The notes under the pieces are model-generated. The model had not been told where the DNA came from. It worked only from the letters and a program-made list of their open reading frames with translations, and did not search any database. Source: DAOVQB01 sp023128935 (GTDB lineage: Bacteria > Eisenbacteria > RBG-16-71-46 > CAIMUX01 > WJJG01). From it: a stretch of 8,994 nt of DNA. Location of the stretch: NCBI GenBank assembly GCA_030628905.1, contig DAOVQB010000187.1, positions 1-8,994 of the forward strand. The letters run 5' to 3'. Below, piece by piece: positions 1-5,696 of this stretch. The position numbers and the translations under genes are program-made. Each line of letters begins with the position of its first letter. Position 1 is the stretch's first letter.

Positions 1-35
1 CCGAGAAGTACGGTAAGGCTGATGAAGTGCTTCAT
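1..35 (-). CDS. Partial: N-terminus of an exported protein, cut by the left edge
   Basis: An ATG at 35-33 on the minus strand opens a frame reading MKHFISLTVLLG, which then leaves the window. A basic start followed by a run of hydrophobic residues is the opening of a Sec signal peptide, so the product is probably exported. A strong Shine-Dalgarno sequence, GGAGG (complement of 45-49), lies 9 nt upstream, which is ideal spacing and is the main reason for calling this tiny fragment. A sigma-54-like promoter at 199-184 points into it and would give a leader of roughly 140 nt. It is on the same strand as the sigma-54 activator gene that ends at 649 and is the likeliest target of that regulator. 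The protein family cannot be told from 12 residues. Confidence 0.55.
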   Translation of the reverse strand, partial: MKHFISLTVLL

Positions 36-165
36 GATTACAATCCTCCATGCTGGGCATATCCATCTACGGTTTGATCAACGGTTCTTGCAACTGAAGA
101 TCGTGATCCAACCTTCTTTGCGGACTCCTTCATCCGGTGGCATTCCGGATTCCAATCCAAGATGA

Positions 166-187
166 CATTGCAATGCACTACAGTGCA
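166..187. repeat. Two overlapping palindromes at the predicted sigma-54 start site
   Basis: CATTGCAATG (166-175) is a perfect 10-bp palindrome. It overlaps TGCACT-AC-AGTGCA (174-187), a perfect 6-bp inverted repeat with a 2-nt spacer. The second overlaps the -12 element of the sigma-54 promoter match and the first covers the predicted transcription start. This is where a repressor site or an early-transcript hairpin would sit. Short palindromes also occur by chance, so the function is inference. Confidence 0.35.
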
Positions 188-199
188 GAAAGCATGCCA
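184..199 (-). promoter_or_regulatory. Candidate sigma-54 (-24/-12) promoter for the left-edge gene
   Basis: Read on the minus strand, 199 to 184 is TGGCATGCTTTCTGCA. It matches the sigma-54 consensus TGGCAYR-N4-YTGCA, with the invariant GG and GC separated by exactly 10 nt. Transcription would start near 173, upstream of the gene at 35. A sigma-54 activator is encoded immediately upstream on the same strand, and the hexamer array at 444-499 sits about 270-325 bp before the predicted start, within the range over which enhancers work by DNA looping. A single match in a region this long could still be chance. Confidence 0.5.
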
Positions 200-443
200 T
201 GCAGTTTTAACGCATCGGTCGGACCTGTTTGGCCTTGATAGAATGCCGGCCGGGTCACCGCGAACCGTCTGCCGTTCGCCAACGTTCCGCGACAAGCAAG
301 TCCTATAACGCGCTCTTGCGATGTGGGTTCGATGGTTCGTTCTTGGGCGCCTGTAGGCTTGCAAGGGCGGGGATTGTCATAGCGAGGACACACGGACCGG
401 TGATGGACCAGTGGGGGAACGGGCACGGATTGGGCGCCTTTGA

Positions 444-499
444 GTCCGGTATTTGTCCGATCGGACTGCTTCCGGACAGATACCGGACTGCTATCGGAC
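444..499. promoter_or_regulatory. Helically phased YCGGAC hexamer array, candidate enhancer/operator
   Basis: Six hexamers are laid out regularly: GTCCGG at 444, GTCCGA at 455, then the reverse orientation TCGGAC at 461, CCGGAC at 472, CCGGAC at 483 and TCGGAC at 494. Within each orientation neighbours are exactly 11 bp apart, which puts them on nearly the same face of the helix. The orientation switches at a perfect 12-bp palindrome, GTCCGATCGGAC (455-466). Longer relations are also visible: 10-bp inverted repeats pair 443-452 with 480-489 and 452-461 with 493-502, and a near-perfect 22-bp direct repeat spans 462-504. The layout fits cooperative binding of a dimeric regulator. The likeliest binder is the Fis-type HTH protein encoded just to the right. 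Confidence 0.6.
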
Positions 500-531
500 A
501 AACAAGACACTACAGCTGCCCTGAAGATCTT

Positions 532-558
532 CTGAATCCAACCGAATAGATACCGAAT
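532..558. repeat. Second, degenerate cluster of 10-11-bp-spaced hexamers
   Basis: CTGAAT (532), CCGAAT (542) and CCGAAT (553) are spaced 10 and 11 bp apart. The stretch 542-561 closely resembles 472-492 of the main array: both read CCGRAY-AGATA-CCGRAY followed by GCT. It may be a diverged copy of the same binding module, lying closer to the regulator gene. Confidence 0.4.
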
Positions 559-648
559 GCTCACTTGCAGAGTCGCTGGGTTGGGGCCCACGGGGCACGG
601 CGAGGAGTTACACTGAAATCATGAAAGCCCACCACACCAAATAGAGCA

Positions 649-3315
649 TCAGCGCCCTTCTGTCTTGAGCCGTCCATACAGATGGTAGGCGTGGCTACGG
701 GAAAGTCCCAATAGCCTTGCTGCTTCTGGTATATAACCCCCGGCCGTCTCGAGTGCATCCCGAAGAAGCTGGGCATCCCATTGTACACGCAGCTTTGTTG
801 GGCAACTCTGATGCGCAGCCAGCGGGTCTTCTCTGACCTGCTGCACTCGCGAGACCGGGGTGTGCGCAGGTTTCTCTTGGACCTCAGGTACGCACCCCAA
901 AACGTTTTCCTGGAGCAGCAATGCTCTGGCTGCCGCTGTTCCTCGGCTTTTCGCGAACAGTAGCATTCGATCTACCATGTGCTTGAGCTGGCGGACGTTC
1001 TGCGGCCAGCACTGGCGCCCGAGCCGGGCGATCACCTTGGCCGTGAAAACGTCCCGACATTCTCGAAGGCGGCCCCCTCCGCGCTGCCACAGAACCTCGA
1101 CGAGCAGATCCAGGTCCCTACCGCGCTCCCGCAGGGGCGCGATGGGCAAAACCAACCCCGTCAATCTCCCGTACAGATCCCCGCGGAACATTCCCTCTGC
1201 CACACGCTCGGCAAGATCCCGGCAAGTGGCTGCCATGACCCGCGTCTCGACGTACCGGCTCGTAGTCCCACCAACTGGGCGCACTGCTCCCGAATCTAAG
1301 AACTCCAGAAGGATACCCTGTGCCTCGGACTCCAGATCGCCGATCTCATCGAAGAAGATCGTGCCGCTCCCGGCCACTTCGATCAACCCTTGCCGATCGG
1401 CATCGGCCCCCGTGTATGCACCCCGGCGGACGCCAAAGAGTTCAGCCGCAAACAACTCCTTGCGCGCCGCCGCGCAGTTGACACGTACAAGGGGGCCTTT
1501 GACGCCGCTGAGTATATGCACCCCTTGAGCCAGCAGATCCTTTCCTGAGCCTGTCTCTCCCAGGATCAGGACTGGAATCGAACCCCGCGCGAATAGTTCA
1601 GCAAGTTGGAGGATCTCAAGAACCTTGGGCGAGTGGGTCACAAGACCCAACTCTGCCCAGATGGGGTCAGGTAAAGACTGCGTGTCGCGCTCTGGCCACT
1701 CTCCGGGTGGAATCGGAGAGCCAGCGCGCGGCCCGGCCGTGGGTTGCGTGCGTCGTTGCCTGGTCGATGATGCACGGCGTGCTGCGCGGGGGCTACTCTT
1801 CCTTGGCTTCCACTTGCTCCGGAGCCAGGGCCCGGGGCCGAGCAGTGGATGATTCAGCCAGAAGCCAAGAGCCTTGGATGCTGGATCCTGATCGCTCTGA
1901 TGATCCACGCCGCCCGCCTGCACAGATGCATCCATGGGCACCGATCCATTGTCACTTGGAGCCACCAACCGGCGCTGACTGTGCTTTGACAGGTCCAGCG
2001 CCTTGAGCCAGGCCTCTACAACGCGCAACTCGAGTTTTTCGCCCATGTCAGTAAGGATCTCATGCGCCCTTTGAAATGCCCTGCGTGCGTCTGACCGGCG
2101 TGTGATTCCCAGATATCCTATGCCAAGAACCCGGTATGCCTGTGCTTGCTCCCAGGACATTCCCGCGCCTTTGGCGTGCTTGACTGCTTCTCTTGCCAAT
2201 GCGATCGCCTTGCGCGGCTTTTCCTCCAGAAGCTGTAGCATGCCCTCGCGAATCCGGATCTCAAGTGCGAGGTCTCCTTCGGGAGCGATTCGACTCGCCA
2301 ACTGCTTGCACCGATTAATCGCCACGCGAGCCTTGGGACCGCTACCTGAGAGCAGATAGGTCTCGGCGAGGTATTCCAGCGCGAGCCCTTCCTTGCGCGG
2401 TAGTGCCTGGCGCCGAGCCTCACGCCAGGCTCGCAGAAGACGTGAGCGTGCCGTGCGAAGGTCGCCGCCTCTGGCTGCAACCCACCCCAGACCAAGGCGG
2501 CAATCAAGAACATCTGAGTGGCGTCCCTGTCGTATGGTGGTCCCAAGTGCCTCCCTAAAGAGCCGTGCAGCTTCCGATAGATGCCCCATCTGGTTTAGGA
2601 TCCAGGCTCGGTTGAGCACCGTACTTGTATACCCAAGCATGTTATTGCAGTGCCAATAGTGCGTCCCAGCCTCCGCAAGGAGAGTAATGGATTCAGACGG
2701 ATTGCCCCGCATGTTGGCCACTAGTGCAAGGACAACGAAGGAATCCCCCCGAAGTCCCCCGCTATCTGCGGCAGTGGAGAAGTGAGCAGCCTCCAGGCCA
2801 TGGCGCTCCGCTGCCTTGAGGTTACCATCCGTGGCTTCAATCCTCGCACGCAGGAGTGCCAGGCGTGAACGGGACCATGGGCTGGCTTCTCTAGCTGCGG
2901 TTTCGGGGATTCCATCAAGACACAAGTGTGCTGCCTTGGAGTTGCCTTCATTCACATAGCGTTGGGAAAGGCAGTGGCGACTCAGAACGCATTCTTCAGG
3001 CGACAGGGAAACACCTTCCCCTTCGTGTCGATCCAGCAACTCCACACCTCTCGCCAGGTGTTTCGAGTGTTCTAGGCGGTGGCAGGATGCTAGGAGAAGA
3101 CACAGACACTCGATCGAACCCGAGGGCAAATATCCAGAACTCAAGTGAGCCTCAAGCTGCGGAAAAAGCAACTCATGCGCTGACTGCCAAGCGCTCGCAG
3201 CCAGATAGATCCGCGCCTGGCGGGCCAATGACCGCCACGGGGATCCGTCCTTTAGGCAACAACCTAGCAGGCGCCCGTCATCCAGCGCGCACCTGTCACT
3301 CATCTGACCGCCCAT
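649..3315 (-). CDS. Sigma-54-dependent transcriptional activator with N-terminal TPR sensor
   Basis: An 888-residue enhancer-binding protein that would use ATP hydrolysis to open sigma-54 promoters. Residues about 30-440 are helical and TPR-like (repeated A/L/G spacing, such as NLKAAERHGLEAA and HLSEAARLFREAL), replacing the usual receiver or PAS domain. Residues 450-550 are a basic, proline-rich linker. The AAA+ core (about 555-790) shows Walker A GETGSGKD (586-593), ELFG (625-628), the sigma-54 loop as GAYTGA (632-637), Walker B GTIFFDE (651-657), arginine fingers in FRGDLYGRL (710-718) and WPQNVRQL (770-777). A Fis-type HTH closes the protein (about 854-884, AARLLGLSRSHAYHLY). Sensor I reads AATCRD where AATNRD is usual. 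The start at 3315 has GGAG 9 nt upstream; Met5 (3303) is an alternative. It begins 17 nt after the small exported protein gene, so the two are probably cotranscribed. The input signal is unknown; TPRs suggest a protein or peptide ligand. Confidence 0.9.
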   Translation of the reverse strand: MGGQMSDRCALDDGRLLGCCLKDGSPWRSLARQARIYLAASAWQSAHELLFPQLEAHLSSGYLPSGSIECLCLLLASCHRLEHSKHLARGVELLDRHEGEGVSLSPEECVLSRHCLSQRYVNEGNSKAAHLCLDGIPETAAREASPWSRSRLALLRARIEATDGNLKAAERHGLEAAHFSTAADSGGLRGDSFVVLALVANMRGNPSESITLLAEAGTHYWHCNNMLGYTSTVLNRAWILNQMGHLSEAARLFREALGTTIRQGRHSDVLDCRLGLGWVAARGGDLRTARSRLLRAWREARRQALPRKEGLALEYLAETYLLSGSGPKARVAINRCKQLASRIAPEGDLALEIRIREGMLQLLEEKPRKAIALAREAVKHAKGAGMSWEQAQAYRVLGIGYLGITRRSDARRAFQRAHEILTDMGEKLELRVVEAWLKALDLSKHSQRRLVAPSDNGSVPMDASVQAGGVDHQSDQDPASKALGFWLNHPLLGPGPWLRSKWKPRKSSPRAARRASSTRQRRTQPTAGPRAGSPIPPGEWPERDTQSLPDPIWAELGLVTHSPKVLEILQLAELFARGSIPVLILGETGSGKDLLAQGVHILSGVKGPLVRVNCAAARKELFAAELFGVRRGAYTGADADRQGLIEVAGSGTIFFDEIGDLESEAQGILLEFLDSGAVRPVGGTTSRYVETRVMAATCRDLAERVAEGMFRGDLYGRLTGLVLPIAPLRERGRDLDLLVEVLWQRGGGRLRECRDVFTAKVIARLGRQCWPQNVRQLKHMVDRMLLFAKSRGTAAARALLLQENVLGCVPEVQEKPAHTPVSRVQQVREDPLAAHQSCPTKLRVQWDAQLLRDALETAGGYIPEAARLLGLSRSHAYHLYGRLKTEGR

Positions 3316-3332
3316 CGCTGCAGTCTCCGACC

Positions 3333-3659
3333 CTACCGATCCAACGAGAATCGAGCTCGCCCTCTCACAGCGTCTTCTACAGTCACGCTAATAGCTGGTC
3401 TCCCTTTCCCGCGGCCGTCGGCCAGCAGCAGGCGTGTGTCGCCGAGATGCCCCAACTTCGTCGCCGGTCCTGGCCCTGCTGAAACCTCAGCCACGCCATT
3501 GAGCGCCGATTCCGGCCATGAGCCACCCTGACCGTCGTCGTACCTTTCCGGTGATTGCTGGGACCTTTCATGCATTGCTTCAGCAGTGCTGAAAACACAT
3601 GCAATGCAGAGGGAAGGCAAAAGAACAGCCAACACCCATTTCAGAAGGTAAGATCTCAT
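3333..3659 (-). CDS. Small exported protein of unknown family
   Basis: A 108-residue protein whose first 28 residues are a clear Sec signal peptide: MRSYLLKWVLAVLLPSLCIAC, then a Ser/Thr stretch and an AEA signal peptidase I site. A Cys pair lies inside the signal peptide (18 and 21), but the lipobox is poor, so cleavage at AEA is preferred. The mature part is about 80 residues, hydrophilic, cysteine-free and Gly/Arg-rich, ending in ISVTVEDAVRGRARFSLDR. I do not recognise it. A purine-rich site (AGGTGGAG, complement of about 3664-3671) precedes the start. It lies 127 nt after the propeller gene and 17 nt before the TPR regulator on the same strand, suggesting one operon. A secreted small protein beside a TPR-containing regulator could be a signal precursor or an envelope partner of the propeller protein; this is inference. 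Confidence 0.6.
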   Translation of the reverse strand: MRSYLLKWVLAVLLPSLCIACVFSTAEAMHERSQQSPERYDDGQGGSWPESALNGVAEVSAGPGPATKLGHLGDTRLLLADGRGKGRPAISVTVEDAVRGRARFSLDR

Positions 3660-3786
3660 AGTACTCCACCTCGTCCGAAAACAACCTCATTGCCTAGGAA
3701 TAACATCGCACTACAATGTTCAAGGACCAGCCAAACCAAACGGTCAGCACAGATCGATTCCCGAAACCCGCGCCTTTCTACGTTTA

Positions 3787-5079
3787 CTACTGTACCCGCA
3801 CCATTTCGCAGAGGATCGCGGCCGGGATGGCCTCGTTACCCAACCCTGCTTCTTCCGAGTTCCCACTTGCTCCCCCTACAGCAGCTAGTTCTGCCGAGGC
3901 GCCTCCGGTAGAAACAAGGACCTTGTCCTCAAGGTAATACAGGTAGTCATTCTCGGGAGAGATGTCTTTCCGCAGGACAATCTGCCTGACAAACAGCCCG
4001 TCTTTGCTGAATGCGTCCAATACTTCCGCAACTCCCTCAGGCAGGTCCCTCCACGAATGGCTCGTGCCTACCCAGAAGGATCCGTCGGCGCGAACTTCAA
4101 CACTTGCAATGGTGCGCTCATAGGGCGAGATCTCGATCTTGGGATTCTTGTACCGGCGGAAGTAGCCCTCCCAATACTCCTTTTCCCCGGTTAACTCCTC
4201 CTCGCTCCGCTCCACAGGTTGATAGTCGCGGTGGATGACCATGCTCACTGATCCATCAAGATCATGGACATCGATGCGATAGTCCCGGTAGCTGCATGAT
4301 ATGAGCAGCTTCTCATCGGCCGTGACTTCCAGAAAGCGGTATGCGTCCCAGACATCCTCATCATAGACGAATCGTTCCCCGCGAATGCGTGTCCTTGATT
4401 GCTCTGCGGCTCTGGCGACGACATGACCGGCGCTATCGAAAACGCCGATGAGTTTCGTATCTGTCATTATGTCCCCTGCAAAGCGCTTGGCTCCGGCGAC
4501 GACGGCATAGCCGTTCGGAACAGCGTGGGCGCCCAGTAGGTAAACGCTATTGTAGCCGTCCAGCTTTGGGAGCCATTCACCGCTTGGCTGACCATCCCGC
4601 GTCAAGAACGTGAGGTTTCCGGCATTCCGATCCAAGATGCAAACGCGGCCGTCATCTGCCAGGAACATCTGTGTGGGATAGTTCAGTTCCCCTGGCCCCT
4701 CGCCTCCCCGTCCAATGGATCGTAGGTAGTTACCTTCGGGCGAAATCAGATGCACTGTTTTCAGCTGTGTGTCGAGCAGATATATGTTTCCGTCTTCGTC
4801 TTCCGCGATGGCGTTTACCGTCCCGAATACCAGGTCCCCGTCTTCGGTCTCGCTCTCCAACCGCCATAGCTCGCGCAGTTCGTACACTGCGGGTGGCTCC
4901 ATCGGCTCGGCCGGGTTCATCACGTGCAAGACGCCATCCTTTACGATGCGCCTGCCCTTCCATTCCGTGGCCTCAGCGGGAGTCAGTAAATGAGCGAGAC
5001 AGAGGAAACAGAGCAAGGGAAGATACAACAAGAGAAGGCGGGGCCGACTGAGGGGATCCTGTGAGCCGCAGTCCTTCAT
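3787..5079 (-). CDS. Exported six-bladed beta-propeller (NHL-like) protein
   Basis: A 430-residue exported protein. Residues 1-37 form a signal peptide: a basic segment with Arg12 and Arg14, a Leu-rich core at 15-33 and an AEA cleavage site at 35-37. Residues from about 65 to 390 show propeller blades. The best is VNAIAEDEDGNIYLLD (88-103) followed by LISPEGNYLRSIGRGGEGPG (111-130), the hallmark of the 6-bladed beta-propeller family. Further blades include FLADDGRVCILDRNAGNLTF (139-158), VTADEKLLISCSYRDYRIDV (252-271) and VEVRADGSFWVGTS (327-340). The Gly/Ala-rich tail (391-415) is weakly conserved-looking. Such proteins act at the envelope or surface and usually bind ligands rather than catalyse; the ligand is unknown. 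GGAAGG lies 9 nt upstream of the chosen ATG. It is the first gene of a run with the small exported protein and the sigma-54 activator. Confidence 0.85.
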   Translation of the reverse strand: MKDCGSQDPLSRPRLLLLYLPLLCFLCLAHLLTPAEATEWKGRRIVKDGVLHVMNPAEPMEPPAVYELRELWRLESETEDGDLVFGTVNAIAEDEDGNIYLLDTQLKTVHLISPEGNYLRSIGRGGEGPGELNYPTQMFLADDGRVCILDRNAGNLTFLTRDGQPSGEWLPKLDGYNSVYLLGAHAVPNGYAVVAGAKRFAGDIMTDTKLIGVFDSAGHVVARAAEQSRTRIRGERFVYDEDVWDAYRFLEVTADEKLLISCSYRDYRIDVHDLDGSVSMVIHRDYQPVERSEEELTGEKEYWEGYFRRYKNPKIEISPYERTIASVEVRADGSFWVGTSHSWRDLPEGVAEVLDAFSKDGLFVRQIVLRKDISPENDYLYYLEDKVLVSTGGASAELAAVGGASGNSEEAGLGNEAIPAAILCEMVRVQ

Positions 5080-5409
5080 TTGGCCATCCCTTCCCCATGA
5101 TCAATGAAACCTGTGCCCGGATTACAGGATACGCCTCAGGACTAATTCTGACTTCAGGCTATGGTGAATGCGAACAACAGTCAAGCCGGAATCTGCGATT
5201 CGGAAACTTCTGGCGCCTTAGATCTCAAGATCTCATACGCAATCCGGGCTGGCTCGCGAGGCACTGATCAGTGGCTAGGCTGGGCCGAGGGTCAGGTAGC
5301 TACTGGCCGCATCTGTTGTTTGGTAGGGCGGAACTAGGGGCGCGCTGTGGTTCTGCAGGATCCTGCGCGGCAGCGCACTGGTTGCTAGAGGGAAGCATTG
5401 AACGACCTC
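5080..5409. other. Gene-free stretch upstream of the beta-propeller gene
   Basis: No convincing gene is seen on either strand. This should contain the promoter of the propeller gene. I searched for a sigma-54 -24/-12 match pointing left and found none with correct GG/GC spacing. The only notable element is the palindrome at 5262-5273. Short repeats of GATCTCA occur at 5221-5234. Confidence 0.4.
5262..5273. repeat. 12-bp perfect palindrome CACTGATCAGTG
   Basis: CACTGATCAGTG is self-complementary and lies about 185 bp upstream of the propeller start. It could be an operator, but a single short palindrome is weak evidence. Confidence 0.25.
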
Positions 5410-5520
5410 TCAGCGCAAGAGCACAAGTCGTCGCGTGTGTTCCTCGGTCGCCATCTTGAGCCTGAGGAAGTACACTCCTCCAGCCAGAGGTGTTTGTAGC
5501 GGTGGAACCGGCAGACTTCC
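5410..5520 (-). pseudogene. Remnant of a FlgD/T9SS-like C-terminal sorting domain
   Basis: On the minus strand a frame ending at TGA 5412-5410 reads LAGGVYFLRL, then about ten polar residues, then RRLVLLR and stop. This is the last beta-strand pair of the FlgD-like Ig/T9SS type C-terminal domain that ends many secreted proteins in FCB-type bacteria. Upstream the same frame loses all resemblance to the domain: the expected WDG strand and PNP motif are missing and no start or ribosome binding site is seen. It is therefore a decayed 3' end. It follows the C25-like remnant on the same strand and may be what is left of a neighbouring secreted protein gene. Confidence 0.55.
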
Positions 5521-5696
5521 GTCGCGCGGGGTCGATGGACTAGCGCGCGTGTGCCGGGAGGCCCCGGGATCGGATCCCTTCTCCTGGACAGCCCTTTGTG
5601 TTCCGCAACCGTCGAAGCACAGCAGTCACGCATACGCACTGTGCTACCTGAAGTGGCCGCCTTTGAAGTGTTCCGGGCTCGTTCCCTTCCACCCCC
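5521..5696. other. Degraded spacer between two secreted-protein remnants
   Basis: It probably held the body of the gene whose C-terminus survives at 5410-5520. No frame on either strand gives recognisable protein sequence. Confidence 0.3.

Larger units (their letters stand above)
36..648. other. Regulatory intergenic region of about 610 nt
   Basis: This stretch has no convincing gene. The open frames on either strand lack a ribosome binding site and protein-like composition. It instead holds regulatory-looking sequence: a sigma-54 promoter match near its left end, short palindromes over the expected start site, and two clusters of 10-11-bp-spaced hexamers in its middle and right part. No hairpin followed by a T-run was found after the regulator stop at 649, so read-through from the regulator gene cannot be excluded. 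Confidence 0.5.

Noticed and set aside
444..558. Possible CRISPR array from the repeated hexamers
   Set aside because: Repeats are only 6 bp with 5-bp spacers; a CRISPR array would need repeats and spacers of roughly 25-40 bp, and no cas gene is present.
580..648. Rho-independent terminator after the sigma-54 activator gene
   Set aside because: Only a 4-bp GCCC/GGGC stem is present, with no T-run on the relevant strand.
860..1528. Long plus-strand open frame opposite the sigma-54 activator gene
   Set aside because: It lies wholly antisense to the AAA+ core, is rich in Arg/Ser/Pro as expected from the complement of a GC-rich gene, and has no recognisable domain.
2928..3482. Plus-strand 184-residue open frame opposite the regulator N-terminus and the small exported protein gene
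   Set aside because: Low-complexity Ser/Pro composition and complete overlap with two better-supported genes on the other strand.
3660..3786. Internal promoter before the small exported protein gene (TTGAAC with TATTCC, minus strand)
   Set aside because: The spacer is only about 15 bp and the -10 box is poor; no sigma-54 match with proper spacing was found either.
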